Of a DNA stretch of 64,000 nt, positions 42,796 to 51,838 are shown piece by piece. The stretch comes from Clostridia bacterium. GTDB lineage: Bacteria > Bacillota_A > Clostridia > Christensenellales > Aristaeellaceae. Where the stretch lies: positions 1-64,000 of the forward strand of contig JAFXMP010000122.1 of the NCBI GenBank assembly GCA_017530275.1, written 5' to 3'. The position numbers and the translations under genes are program-made. Under the pieces are notes generated by a model. That model was not told the origin of the DNA. It ran no database searches and worked only from the letters and a program-made list of their open reading frames with translations. How positions within the stretch are numbered: the first letter of the stretch is position 1; every line of letters begins with the position of its first letter.

Positions 42796-42937
42796 AGTTC
42801 TTATTCTCTGAAGAACCCGAGCAGCCCTTTTCCAATCCATGCTACCCGAATTACACGCTTCCGTTATTGCCGCTTGGTTTCAAATCCGAAACAGAAACGT
42901 AAAATTCGTGGAAAAATTCGCCTGATTCTTCTTGAAA

Positions 42938-42967
42938 ATAATACCACAATATATTGTGTATTGTCAA
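42938..42967 (-). promoter_or_regulatory. Promoter with a 14-bp palindrome in the spacer
   Basis: Minus-strand TTGACA (42967-42962) and TATTAT (42943-42938), 18 bases apart. The spacer contains CACAATATATTGTG (42945-42958), a perfect palindrome with the AT-rich core of NrdR-type boxes. A leader of about 200 bases follows before the Cys-repeat gene. Confidence 0.65.
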
Positions 42968-43107
42968 CGATTTTCTTAATATTTTTTTCAAAAAAATGAC
43001 GGAATGCTAACAGAATCGCATCGTTTTGTTAATTCTTTTCCATGTATTGTAATCGGCGGTTCAGCAGGGATAGTCGGAACGCATAGAATGAGAAGAAAGG
43101 AGGTGCT

Positions 43108-43791
43108 ATGAGCATGGCGGGGAAGAGGAAAAGCGGGGGTTGCGGGAAAAAACGGAACGGTTTGAGGGCGGCGGCCTTTGCCGTGCTGTTAGTGGCCGTG
43201 CTGGGCATTTGGATGGAGAAGAATTTGGAATCGGTGATCCTGGATATGGCGTATGCCCGGGCGGAAGCCATGGCGGTGGAATACATGCACGAGGCTGTGC
43301 GGGATGTGATGGGGGATGAAATCACCTATCAGGATATGATGACAGTGCGCACCGATGAAAACGGGCGTGTGACCATGCTGCAGGCCAACGCCGTGCGCAT
43401 GAATGAATTGGCGGCCTTTACAGCCCTGCAGGCCCAGGCGAGGCTTGAGAGCGCCGATGCTCAAAGCGTCTCTATCCCGCTGGGGGCGGCGCTGGGCATC
43501 CCGTTTTTTTCGGCGCTGGGGCCGCGGGTGAGGGTGCGGATCGTACCGGTCAGCGCCGTATCCGCCGCCTTTTCCACGGAATTTGAATCGGCGGGCATCA
43601 ACCAGACCCGGCATAAGATCTATCTTTCTCTGCGCACGACGGTGCGCCTGGTCATCCCCAGCGGAGCAAGGCAGGTATCCCTGGGCAGCCAGGTGCTGAT
43701 CGCCGAATCCATCATCGTAGGGGAGGTGCCCCAGTCTTACGTACAGGTGCCGGATATGAGCGATGCGCTGAACTTTGCCATTCCGGACTGA
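43108..43791 (+). CDS. yunB: Sporulation protein YunB
   Basis: 227 residues: a basic start, one membrane helix (LRAAAFAVLLVAVLGIWMEKNL), then the YunB domain with IPLGAALGIPFFSALGPRVRVRIVPVS, FSTEFESAGINQTRHKIYLSL and VLIAESIIVGEVPQSYVQV. YunB is made in the mother cell and needed for proper spore formation in Bacillus. Start ATG after AAAGGAGGTGCT. Confidence 0.9.
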   Translation: MSMAGKRKSGGCGKKRNGLRAAAFAVLLVAVLGIWMEKNLESVILDMAYARAEAMAVEYMHEAVRDVMGDEITYQDMMTVRTDENGRVTMLQANAVRMNELAAFTALQAQARLESADAQSVSIPLGAALGIPFFSALGPRVRVRIVPVSAVSAAFSTEFESAGINQTRHKIYLSLRTTVRLVIPSGARQVSLGSQVLIAESIIVGEVPQSYVQVPDMSDALNFAIPD

Positions 43792-43860
43792 TCGGAAAGG
43801 AAGAAAAAGGAAAAAGAATGTAAATATTCAAGTTTTTTTATAGGAAAACACACCCATTGC

Positions 43861-43889
43861 TTGACAGGCTGGCTTTTGTGCACTAAAAT
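43861..43889 (+). promoter_or_regulatory. Promoter of the Ig-like surface protein gene
   Basis: TTGACA (43861-43866) and TAAAAT (43884-43889), 17 bases apart. Confidence 0.7.
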
Positions 43890-43952
43890 ACTGATACAGT
43901 GGTTCAATTTTACCCGGCGCGTTTTTTTCGCGCACGGAAGGAGGGAAGGGCA

Positions 43953-45902
43953 ATGAGATTTGCCCGCAGTGTGATGCGGCCCGCAGGAGCTGTGCTCCTG
44001 ATTTTGGTAATTGCTTTCATGTTCCAGTGCGCAGGCCTTTCGGAGGACAGCGATCCGGTGAGCGTCACCATCCAGGTAACGCCTGACAGCCTGACGGGTC
44101 CCGGCGAAGTGAACGTATCGCTGCGTGTATCCAACCCCGGCAGCACCGATATGATCGCTCCGGTCACGCTGTATGACCCGGAGGGCAGTGTGGTGCCTTC
44201 CTTTGGGGACGGCGGCTCCTATATCCTCAAGTCCGGCGATTCCCGTTCCTGGGAGGGAAAATGGAACGTGACCCAGGCGCAGCTGGACGCCGGTGCGGTG
44301 GCTTATACGCTGCGGTATCATGTGGAAGATGCGTCCGGGGCGCTGGTAGAATTGAATAAAAAGGCAACGGCCCGGATTTCTTTTGTGGGTGAAAAGGTTA
44401 ATCTGAATGTGAACCGCACCATCAGTCCCCAGGTGGTGCGTTCCGGCGGCCAGGCCAGCGTCACTTATGAACTGTACAATAACGGCAACGTGGAACTGAC
44501 CGATATCCGCGTGCAGGAAAACATTAGCAAATCAGCCAAAACAGTGAAAAGCCTTCCCGCCGGAGATCGTGCCTCTGTGCAGTTTACCAGCCGCATCGGC
44601 AACGCTGATCTGACAAGCAACGCCACCATCACTTATAAAGCGGCGGGCTCCGCCAAAACGGAAAAGATCACCGTGGAGGACGCGGTGATCCCTCTGGCCA
44701 AGCCCGACCTGAAAATCGAACTGTCCAGCCCCACCACGGGCGTGAACGTGGGCGAAGCCGCCACCCTGGTGATCACTTTCACCAACGCGGGCAACATCAC
44801 CTATTCAAACGTGACGGTGACTGAAGCGAAGCGGGGGGAGATTCTGACCAACCTGACCATTCCCGCCGGAGCCACCGTAACAGAACAAAAGGATTTCATT
44901 TTGATGGAGCCCACTGCGTTCAAGGTGACGGCCACCCTGCCGGATAATACTGGCGAAACCAAGACCATGACCTCCAAGGAACTGAACATCGGCGTGTTCG
45001 ATCCGCAAAAGCAGTTGCTGCTCACCCTAAACCTGACCAGCGATCAGGAAACGGTTCCTTCGACGCCCGCGGATGTGAAATTCCATTTGACGGTGACCAA
45101 CAACAGCAATATCAAAGCGGAAAAAATCGCTATCACCCATGGAAATACCGCCATTTATACCATCGCTTCCCTGGAGCCGGGCGGCAGTATGGTGCTGGAC
45201 CGGGACGTGCGGATCTCCCAGGCGGGGCAGTTCCGTTTTACCGCGTCCTTGAAGGACACCATGAATAACACCGTCTCCTTCGACTCGAATACCATCCGCA
45301 TTGCCCTGGACCGGTCCACGCCGGCGCCCACCGCCGCGCCTGCGCCTACGGTGGCCCCTCCCGCGTTCGTGACTGCCGCCCCTGTCGATCCCATAGTGGA
45401 GCAGGGACGCAGCGCATTGATGACAGCGGCCATGGCGCTTGGCGCGCTGTTTGCCGCAGCGCTCGTGCTGTTTATCGTGAGCACGGTGATCCGCCTGCGC
45501 AAGCGGAGCAAATCCAAATCCGCTTACGATCATCTGGATCTGGCGGAACGCCGCGACTATACCGAGCCCGCTGACTATGAATTTGACGAAGAAGCCGAGG
45601 AGGAAACCGCCGAACAGGCGGAAACGGACTTGGAAACCGCTGCGCCGGTGGTACTGCCTCACGAACGGGTGCTGAATCAGGCGGAGGCAGAGCGGAACGG
45701 CATGCCTGATTCTCAGGATATTCCAAACACGGATGACGAAGGCGGCTACCGCGTCTCTCGCAGCATTATACAGGAGGAGACAGACAGCGCTGCCGTGAAA
45801 GAACCGGAAGCGGAAACGGCATCCCCGGAGGAAAGCGTGAACGCGGCTGCCGAGGGCAGACGCCGCCACCGCCGTTCAGCCCGCCGGGAGGACGATGAGT
45901 AA
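43953..45902 (+). CDS. Membrane-anchored protein with CARDB/DUF11-like Ig repeats
   Basis: 649 residues. Signal peptide (VMRPAGAVLLILVIAFMFQCAG), then about four beta-sandwich repeats in residues 35-450 (VNVSLRVSNPGSTDMIAPVTL, ASVTYELYNNGNVELTDIRV, TLVITFTNAGNITYSNVTV, KFHLTVTNNSNIKAEKIAI), a Pro/Ala/Thr linker, a membrane helix near 490-512 (AMALGALFAAALVLFIVSTV), and a long acidic cytosolic tail ending in Arg/His-rich residues. It has no catalytic motif; a structural or sensor role at the cell surface is likely. ATG 43953 follows GGAGGGAAGGG. Confidence 0.72.
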   Translation: MRFARSVMRPAGAVLLILVIAFMFQCAGLSEDSDPVSVTIQVTPDSLTGPGEVNVSLRVSNPGSTDMIAPVTLYDPEGSVVPSFGDGGSYILKSGDSRSWEGKWNVTQAQLDAGAVAYTLRYHVEDASGALVELNKKATARISFVGEKVNLNVNRTISPQVVRSGGQASVTYELYNNGNVELTDIRVQENISKSAKTVKSLPAGDRASVQFTSRIGNADLTSNATITYKAAGSAKTEKITVEDAVIPLAKPDLKIELSSPTTGVNVGEAATLVITFTNAGNITYSNVTVTEAKRGEILTNLTIPAGATVTEQKDFILMEPTAFKVTATLPDNTGETKTMTSKELNIGVFDPQKQLLLTLNLTSDQETVPSTPADVKFHLTVTNNSNIKAEKIAITHGNTAIYTIASLEPGGSMVLDRDVRISQAGQFRFTASLKDTMNNTVSFDSNTIRIALDRSTPAPTAAPAPTVAPPAFVTAAPVDPIVEQGRSALMTAAMALGALFAAALVLFIVSTVIRLRKRSKSKSAYDHLDLAERRDYTEPADYEFDEEAEEETAEQAETDLETAAPVVLPHERVLNQAEAERNGMPDSQDIPNTDDEGGYRVSRSIIQEETDSAAVKEPEAETASPEESVNAAAEGRRRHRRSARREDDE

Positions 45903-45922
45903 CACTTCCCTAAAGTAACGAT

Positions 45923-45954
45923 CCCCGCCAGCTTTTCCAAGGGAGCTGGCGGGG
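45923..45954 (+). terminator. Terminator after the Ig-like protein gene
   Basis: CCCCGCCAGCT pairs with AGCTGGCGGGG (45944-45954); a T-rich tract follows after a few bases. Confidence 0.75.
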
Positions 45955-45997
45955 CTTCCTATATTTTTTTCCATTTTTTGAAAGAAAGGGCTGGAGC

Positions 45998-46423
45998 ATG
46001 AAAACGCTGAATGTGCTGATCGTAGATGGACAGGGAGGCGGCATCGGCCGTCAATTAGTAGAGGAAATCAAAAACGCTCGCCTGCCCTGCCGCATCACCG
46101 CAGTGGGGACTAATACCGCAGCCACCGCGGCGATGCTGAAAGCGGGGGCGGAGCAGGGAGCCACGGGAGAAAATGCCGTGGTGGTCTGCTGCCGGGAAGC
46201 CGATGTGATCATGGGTCCGGTGGGCATCGCAATCGCCGATTCCCTGCTGGGAGAGATCACGCCCAGGATGGCGCTGGCTGTGGGGCAAAGCCGCGCCCGC
46301 AGGCTGCTGCTGCCGGTGAATCATTGCCAGAACGTGATCGTGGGCGTGACGGATCTTTCCGTGCGTACTTTGACGGCGGAAGCGGTGCGGCTCCTGGGGG
46401 AATGGAGCCGGGAAGAAACGTGA
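45998..46423 (+). CDS. DUF3842 family protein
   Basis: 141 residues. LNVLIVDGQGGGIGRQLVEEI, AVGTNTAATAAMLKAGAEQGATGENAV and IMGPVGIAIADSLLGEITPRMA fit DUF3842 along its whole length. The Gly-rich start suggests a nucleotide- or phosphate-binding fold. Function is unknown; the family is common in Clostridia. SD AGAAAGGGC. Confidence 0.82.
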   Translation: MKTLNVLIVDGQGGGIGRQLVEEIKNARLPCRITAVGTNTAATAAMLKAGAEQGATGENAVVVCCREADVIMGPVGIAIADSLLGEITPRMALAVGQSRARRLLLPVNHCQNVIVGVTDLSVRTLTAEAVRLLGEWSREET

Positions 46424-46473
46424 AGTGTTTTGATTCAGCCGGAGAATATTTCAAGGAGGCTTTAAGTTACAAA

Positions 46474-46587
46474 AGAGTGGAGAGTTGAGAGTGGAGAGTT
46501 GAGATTTATATAGTCGGTCAAACTAAGTCCCTATCGATTTTAAAACAAAATACATCTCAACTCTCAACTCTTAACTCTCAACTCTCA
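46474..46587. repeat. AGAGTT/AACTCT inverted-repeat element, copy 3
   Basis: Left end AGAGTGGAGAGTTGAGAGTGGAGAGTTGAGATTTATATAG, right end CATCTCAACTCTCAACTCTTAACTCTCAACTCTC (in blocks), with the same GTCGGTCAA core as copy 1. The following CTGATATAAAGTGC recurs as CTGACCTAAAGTGC after copy 4, so the true right border may lie further out. Confidence 0.8.
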
Positions 46588-46646
46588 TTCTGATATAAAG
46601 TGCCCTTTCAATGCGAGACTGAACAATCACAAGGGTTTCAGCTTTG

Positions 46647-47702
46647 TCATCCATGCCATTCAAACTCCCAATAGGCGATATTTTCCCGTTTCCAGGTGTA
46701 GGTGATATAGACCCGGCTGCCGCGGTTTACAATAGCGGGATAGGAGAATTCACCCGGCTCGGTCTGCAAATCGCACAAACGCTGAAAGGAATCGCCGCCG
46801 TCCCGGGAAACGGCGATGGAGAGGGGAGAGCGCCAGCCAAAATTTCCGCCCACGGGATTGTAGACCAGCAGCAGCGCGCCGTCGTCCATACGGGTCAGAT
46901 CAATGCCGCTGTTATTGTTGGGCGCCGAAGTGGGGTAGGCTTCACACCAGGTGCTGCCTTGATCGAAGGAATCGGTGCGGTAGATAAAGCCTTCACCGCT
47001 GCGCAGCAGGGCGTGCACACCGCTGTCGTCCTCCCACAGGGTGGGCTGGATCACGCCGCGGCCATGCTGGTATTCCGGCGGGACCTGGCTGTAATCAAAG
47101 GTACGGCCCTCTTGCCGTGCTTGAAAGGCTTGGGTATACCAATATTGAATCCCTTCGCGCAAATGATGCGTGCCTTGGGCTTCAATGGTATTGGAGCGGG
47201 TCCAGGTGCGGCCTCCGTCATCGGAGATATCCATAAAGCATACCCACAGCCCGCGTTCAGTGGAAGCGGGAGCGAGGATGCGCCCGCTTTTCAGCAGAAG
47301 AGGCTTGTTGCGCACCGGACCGCGGCCGCCGCTTCGGTCGCCGGGGACCAGTTCACGGGGCTCGGACCAGGTTTTGCCTTCGTCCTGGGACTCCCGCACA
47401 TAAGTGCGCCAGTCCGGGATCTCCTGCCCGACTTTATAGAATAGGTGAATGCGGCCATCCGGGTACTGAAACAGCACGGGATTCCAATGAGGCTCCATGG
47501 AGGAAGCCATCAGCCGAGGAGCGCGGAAGCCGCTTTCGTCCTTTTCCGCCAGATAAATACTCACATCGTCGTTATGTTCCTGGCTACCGCCGAACCAAGC
47601 CACCAGCACATGGCCGTTATGGAGGGGAAGCACGGTGGATGCGTGATGGGCGAAGGTCTTTTTTTGATCAATGACAAGCCGGTGGGATATCAGTTCAAGC
47701 AT
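46647..47702 (-). CDS. Sialidase-fold (BNR repeat) glycosidase-like protein
   Basis: 351 residues, six-bladed propeller. Four Asp-box turns are visible: SQDEGKTWSE, SDDGGRTWTR, SFDQGSTWCE and SRDGGDSF. GGRGPVRNKPLLLKSGRILAP and the RSGEGFIYRTDS region provide Arg and Glu as in sialidases. There is no signal peptide, so it acts inside the cell. Exo-sialidase or a related rhamnosidase/lyase-like role is possible; the rha operon is 8 kb away. SD AAGGAGC. Confidence 0.8.
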   Translation of the reverse strand: MLELISHRLVIDQKKTFAHHASTVLPLHNGHVLVAWFGGSQEHNDDVSIYLAEKDESGFRAPRLMASSMEPHWNPVLFQYPDGRIHLFYKVGQEIPDWRTYVRESQDEGKTWSEPRELVPGDRSGGRGPVRNKPLLLKSGRILAPASTERGLWVCFMDISDDGGRTWTRSNTIEAQGTHHLREGIQYWYTQAFQARQEGRTFDYSQVPPEYQHGRGVIQPTLWEDDSGVHALLRSGEGFIYRTDSFDQGSTWCEAYPTSAPNNNSGIDLTRMDDGALLLVYNPVGGNFGWRSPLSIAVSRDGGDSFQRLCDLQTEPGEFSYPAIVNRGSRVYITYTWKRENIAYWEFEWHG

Positions 47703-47775
47703 GGGGGAGACAGCTCCTTTATTCGCGCGTCAGAAAAACGGCGTTCGGAAAGGAACGGCGCTTTATCATTGTAAA

Positions 47776-47804
47776 ATTGTAGCATTGCTCGTTCTCCCTG
47801 TCAA
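47776..47804 (-). promoter_or_regulatory. Promoter of the sialidase-like gene
   Basis: Minus-strand TTGACA (47804-47799) and TACAAT (47781-47776), 17 bases apart. Confidence 0.75.
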
Positions 47805-47918
47805 TCCGGGGTTTGGCGCACAGTGCGGTGCGGTATGACTGGAAGCGGGAATACTGCTTTTTTTCGCTTTATCCGACGCAATTTTTACAATTCTGTGTAG
47901 AAAATATGACGAAAGAAT

Positions 47919-47947
47919 TTGATAATCTGCGGGGCGTATGCTATAAT
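47919..47947 (+). promoter_or_regulatory. Promoter upstream of dnaX, ending in the first repeat unit
   Basis: TTGATA (47919-47924) and TATAAT (47942-47947), 17 bases apart, with TGC before the -10 (extended -10). The -10 box is the first hexamer of the repeat array. Confidence 0.75.
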
Positions 47948-48107
47948 GGTTAGGAAAACCGAAGGTTTTCCGGGTCGGCGGGCAAGCGAGCGCAGTGAAT
48001 CGCCGCACGCCGACAACCAAAGGATATAATGGTTAGGAAAACCGAAGGTTTTCCGGGTCGGCGGGCAAGCGAGTGCAGCGAATCGCCGCACGCCGACAAC
48101 CAAAGGA
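47942..48107 (+). repeat. Two tandem 83-bp TATAAT/two-hairpin units
   Basis: Units start at 47942 and 48025 and differ at only two or three positions. Each reads TATAATGGTTAG, then GGAAAACC-GAA-GGTTTTCC, then GTCGGCGGGCAAGCGAG..CACGCCGAC, then AACCAAAGG. The AAAGGAGG of dnaX is the edge of the second unit. The second unit repeats the -10 but has no clear -35. Confidence 0.88.
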
Positions 48108-48115
48108 GGATGCGG

Positions 48116-49720
48116 ATGTATCAGGCTTTGTACCGTGTGTGGCGGCCCAAAACCTTTTCGGATATGGTGGGCCAGGAAGCCATCGTGCGCACCCTGCGCA
48201 ATCAGGTCAATACGGGGAGGGTGGCGCACGCCTATTTGTTCTGCGGCAGCCGCGGCACGGGCAAAACCAGCGCGGCCCGCATCCTGACCCGCGCCATCAA
48301 CTGCCTGAATCCACGGAACGGCGATCCCTGCGGGGAGTGCGAAAGCTGCCGCACCATCGAGGCGGGCGCCTCCTTTGACGTGTATGAAATGGACGCCGCC
48401 AGCAACAGCCGGGTAGAGGAGATCCGGGAGCTGCTGGAAAAGGTGGATTATCCTCCCCAGTTCGGCAAATACAAGGTGTATATCATCGACGAAGTGCACA
48501 TGCTGAGCAACGCGGCGTTCAACGCGCTGCTGAAAACCCTGGAAGAACCTCCGGAATATATGGTGTTCATTCTGGCCACCACAGAACCGCAAAAGCTGCC
48601 CTCCACCATTCTTTCCCGCTGCCAGCGGTATGATTTTGGACGCTACTCAGAGGAACAAATCGCCGGACATTTGAAAAACGTGGTGGAGCAAAGCGGGGAG
48701 GAAGCCGAGCCGGAAGCGCTGGAACTGGTGGCCAGGGCGGCGGAGGGCGGTATGCGCGACGCCCTGTCCATCCTGGACATGTGCATGGGGTCCGGCGAAA
48801 AAATCACGGAGGAACACGTGCGCGCAGCGCTGGGTACGGCGGATCGGGCCTTCCTGTTTTCCTTCGCCGACGCCATCGCCCGACGGGACGGGGGAGAAGC
48901 CCTGCGGCTCATTGAGGAATTGATGCGCGGGGGCAGGGACGTGCAGGTGTTTTTGAAGGACGTGTCCGCTCACCTGCGGCTGCTGATGGCCTCGCTGCTG
49001 TGCGGGCCTGGAGAGGGGCTGCCGGGGATCAGCGGCGAAAATGTAAAGCGATATGCCCAGCAGGCCAAGCTGTTTTCCCAGCAGCGGCTGCTGCGGGTGC
49101 TGGAGGGCTGCATGCGCGCCGAAGCGGATACCCGCTGGGCAGCGTCGGCCCGGTCGGTGCTGGAGGTTTTCGCACTGCGGGCCTGCGATCAGCCGGAGGA
49201 TAAGGACGTGGAAGCGCTGCTGGAACGAGTAGCGGAATTAGAACAGCGGCTGGCTGAACTGGAAAAAAACGGTGTGCGCACTGTACAAGCCGCCGCGGAA
49301 CCGGCCGCCTCCAAAGCCGTAAAACCCGCGGGGCCTGTACCCCGGCCCATCGTGGAAACGCCGGTACCGGAAGGCAACCGCCCGCCCAAGGACGTGTGGA
49401 ACGACGCGCTGAAGAACCTGAAAAAGATGGAACCCGCCATTTACGGGCCTCTGTCCCGCGCCAAATACGGCGGATATCAGGATGGCGTGTTCAAAGCGCT
49501 ATTCGCGCCCGGGGAAGAAATCTTTATGTCCATGCTCTCCGCCCCGGACAGGAAAAACAAAATTGAAAACGCTTTGAACCAGGCGGGGGCGCAGAATGCC
49601 GTATTTGAAGCTGCTTCCCAGATGATGCCCGCCGATCCCGAAGCAGGAACGAAACAGGAAAAAACCCTGGACAGCCTGTTCGATATGTTTGGCCGGGATA
49701 AAGTACAGGTAGACGAATAA
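48116..49720 (+). CDS. dnaX: DNA polymerase III subunit gamma/tau
   Basis: 534 residues. YQALYRVWRPKTFSDMVGQE is the family start, GSRGTGKTS the Walker A (about 44-52), CGECESC part of the zinc site (about 72-78), YIIDEVHMLS Walker B and LSRCQRYDF the sensor block. It loads the sliding clamp. A Pro/Ala-rich linker and a tau-type C-terminal region follow. ATG 48116 lies seven bases after AAAGGAGG; the in-frame extension back to 48029 is repeat DNA. ybaB and recR, which often follow dnaX, are absent. Confidence 0.96.
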   Translation: MYQALYRVWRPKTFSDMVGQEAIVRTLRNQVNTGRVAHAYLFCGSRGTGKTSAARILTRAINCLNPRNGDPCGECESCRTIEAGASFDVYEMDAASNSRVEEIRELLEKVDYPPQFGKYKVYIIDEVHMLSNAAFNALLKTLEEPPEYMVFILATTEPQKLPSTILSRCQRYDFGRYSEEQIAGHLKNVVEQSGEEAEPEALELVARAAEGGMRDALSILDMCMGSGEKITEEHVRAALGTADRAFLFSFADAIARRDGGEALRLIEELMRGGRDVQVFLKDVSAHLRLLMASLLCGPGEGLPGISGENVKRYAQQAKLFSQQRLLRVLEGCMRAEADTRWAASARSVLEVFALRACDQPEDKDVEALLERVAELEQRLAELEKNGVRTVQAAAEPAASKAVKPAGPVPRPIVETPVPEGNRPPKDVWNDALKNLKKMEPAIYGPLSRAKYGGYQDGVFKALFAPGEEIFMSMLSAPDRKNKIENALNQAGAQNAVFEAASQMMPADPEAGTKQEKTLDSLFDMFGRDKVQVDE

Positions 49721-49772
49721 CCTTCCAAATTGTTTTTATTGTTTTAGCAACGCCCCAGGAAAGGAGCACGCA

Positions 49773-50870
49773 ATGAATTCCAATCGCGGTCAATATAACG
49801 CGTCCCCCATGTATAACCTGAAAAACAAAAAGCCGGAAAGAAAAAAAGAGCTGGAGCAAACGGAGGAAGCCGCCTTGGCAACGGAACAGCGGCATATGAC
49901 CCTTTCCCTGCTGTTGTCCCTTGGCTTGCCGGCGCTGTTTTTAGTGTGCCTGATCGTTCCAAATTCCATTCTGCGCTGGATTTTCCTGGGCTTGACCGGG
50001 ATCAGTGTGCTGACGATGTGGCTGCTGAGGGCGTTTGTGCGCAGCGCCCGGAATACGCTTACCGTGATTTACGCCGCTCTGGCGGTGGTAATCGGGCTGG
50101 CCCTGTTCATGAGCCGTCAGCCGCCGGAAAGCCGCAGTGCGTCCGCGGCGGCGCTGAATCAGGCTTCCCTGTTTTCCAATCCGGACACGGGCAGCGTAAA
50201 CGCGTTTTTGAATGAACTGAACACGCCTTCTCCGGAATCTGAGGAAGAAAACAACGTCGCAGTGCCGGAAGCGCAGCTGCGCCTGGACGCTTTCTTCCAG
50301 GCCTGGGCCATGAATTCTGTGACGGAAATAAAAAGTTACTGCCTGCCCTCCTGGGTAAACGAACGGCAGTCGGCGGAAACCGAGCTGTTCCAGAAGCTGC
50401 GGATGAGCAGGCCTGTGAATTATACGATCGAGGAAATGAGCGGCAGCGACGGGGCTAATTCCCGGATCATTACCTTAAAAGCCACCTTTGACGAGAACGG
50501 GGAAACCGTGGTCAAGCGTATGCGGGTGATCATGAAAAAGATCAACGACGTGTGGTATGTGGATCCCGATTCCCTGGACGGGGTGAAAGTGGACGAAGCC
50601 GCGGAATCCACCGCCCAGGCGTCGTACCAGATGATTGCCAGCACCATCGCGCCGACCGCCGAGCCCAAGGCGGAAGGAGAAAGCATCACCGTGTACTATA
50701 ACGTACACGGCGGCAAGTATTATCACTTAAGCCCCACTTGCCCGGCTGTGGATTCCAGTTATTGGCCCCTGACGGGCGTGATCCCCTTTGAGCTGATCAA
50801 CAGCACGGAATACAGCAAGCTGATTCCATGCTCCAAATGCGGCGCGCCAGCGAGGCCAGCGATCAACTGA
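49773..50870 (+). CDS. Three-span membrane protein with C-terminal Cys motif, unknown
   Basis: 365 residues. A polar start, then three membrane spans between about 45 and 115 (LLLSLGLPALFLVCLIVP; WIFLGLTGISVLTMWLLRAF; TVIYAALAVVIGLALFM), an NTF2-like or DUF4878-like region (about 155-270, KRMRVIMKKINDVWYVDPDS), and a tail with YYHLSPTCPAV..IPCSKCGAP, a possible metal site seen in other secreted Clostridia proteins. No catalytic motif. SD AAAGGAG; it may be co-transcribed with dnaX (52-base gap). Confidence 0.65.
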   Translation: MNSNRGQYNASPMYNLKNKKPERKKELEQTEEAALATEQRHMTLSLLLSLGLPALFLVCLIVPNSILRWIFLGLTGISVLTMWLLRAFVRSARNTLTVIYAALAVVIGLALFMSRQPPESRSASAAALNQASLFSNPDTGSVNAFLNELNTPSPESEEENNVAVPEAQLRLDAFFQAWAMNSVTEIKSYCLPSWVNERQSAETELFQKLRMSRPVNYTIEEMSGSDGANSRIITLKATFDENGETVVKRMRVIMKKINDVWYVDPDSLDGVKVDEAAESTAQASYQMIASTIAPTAEPKAEGESITVYYNVHGGKYYHLSPTCPAVDSSYWPLTGVIPFELINSTEYSKLIPCSKCGAPARPAIN

Positions 50871-50874
50871 CGGT

Positions 50875-51711
50875 TCATTTCGAGAGCCCTTCCGCGTGAT
50901 CCGCCATGCGGCACAGGCATTGCAGTTGGGCGTACTTGATCCGCCCGCCGAGGGCTGCCGTACCCTGGGCGGCCAGCGCATCGTTCAGGGATTGGGCCAA
51001 TGCGTCCAGCATGTCCGATACGTCTTTGACGCTTCCCGGGGCTTTTTCTCCGAACATGGCGTTGATCCTGGCTTTCAGGGCGGTCAGCGTATCCCGGTGG
51101 GACTGTAAAGCGGAAATCGTTTGCTGACGGTCCGTTTTTCCCCGGTCCAGGCCGTCGGACAGAGCCGTCAATTGGACGGAAAGCTGTTCCAAGGCGTCAT
51201 AGGCGTCGGAAAGGGCAGTCAGTTGGTCCTGCCTGCCGGTCAGACGAAGCTTCACTTCCGGCTGAGCGATTTCCGTCAGCACGGCGTCTACCTGGTGATT
51301 GGCGCGCAGCTGGGTCATAACGGCCTGAGCGTCGGCCCGGGCGTCATACGCGGCGGCCAGTACTCGATACTGTCCCTGCAAGCATACATATCCCGCCGCG
51401 CCCCGGCTGCGGAAAGAAGCGGCCAGGCTTTCCGCCGCCTCCACGCTGTCGAAAGCGCCTAATTGCAGGGCGTACCATGTGTGCCCCGGCAGGGTCAATG
51501 TGCGTTCCTCCCGAGGAACGGGCTCTGTCGTCTGCGCGGCGGAAAACTGGCGGAGATTCAGAAATTGCGGAAGGACCGCCCCCTTCCACGCCTGCTTTCC
51601 AAATGTGACGGCGCCAGCCCCCAGCAGGATGCCCAAAAGCAGCAGCAGAGCCCATCTCCCGCCCCGATTCCGCATTGGATAACGCTTCATTTTCAGCTTT
51701 CCTGCCCGCAT
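50875..51711 (-). CDS. SPOR domain membrane protein
   Basis: 278 residues. A basic cytosolic start, one membrane helix (WALLLLLGILLGAGAVTFG), a linker, then a SPOR-type repeat pair at about 95-170 (WYALQLGAFDSVEAAESLAASF; YRVLAAAYDARADAQAVMTQL). These bind denuded glycan strands at division sites or in sporulation. The remaining 100 residues are helical. ATG 51711 lies seven bases after AAGGAGG; the longer frame to 51828 lacks a ribosome site. Confidence 0.8.
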   Translation of the reverse strand: MRAGKLKMKRYPMRNRGGRWALLLLLGILLGAGAVTFGKQAWKGAVLPQFLNLRQFSAAQTTEPVPREERTLTLPGHTWYALQLGAFDSVEAAESLAASFRSRGAAGYVCLQGQYRVLAAAYDARADAQAVMTQLRANHQVDAVLTEIAQPEVKLRLTGRQDQLTALSDAYDALEQLSVQLTALSDGLDRGKTDRQQTISALQSHRDTLTALKARINAMFGEKAPGSVKDVSDMLDALAQSLNDALAAQGTAALGGRIKYAQLQCLCRMADHAEGLSK

Positions 51712-51838
51712 ACCCGCGCCTCCTTCCCGTTTCTTGAGGATTGTATGCGCGGGAGTATGACCGCATGCCTGTTTCATCAGCGTACAGAGCAAAGCGTTCA
51801 GAGGATCATTATTCCTGAAAGCAATCAAAGGAGGAATT

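Noticed and set aside
42742..42930. c-di-GMP (GEMM) riboswitch
   Set aside because: The conserved GEMM blocks (such as GGCAAACC and ACGCAAAGCC) are missing; only a pseudoknot and hairpins are visible.
41215..42999. Long plus-strand open frame opposite the Cys-repeat gene
   Set aside because: It is an antisense shadow created by the repeats; no start signal or family.
47942..48107. Possible CRISPR array
   Set aside because: Only two full-length repeats with no unique spacers, and each contains hairpins and a promoter box.
48029..48115. Longer N-terminus for DnaX
   Set aside because: This stretch is the repeat unit; family homology starts at YQALYRVWRP and AAAGGAGG precedes 48116.
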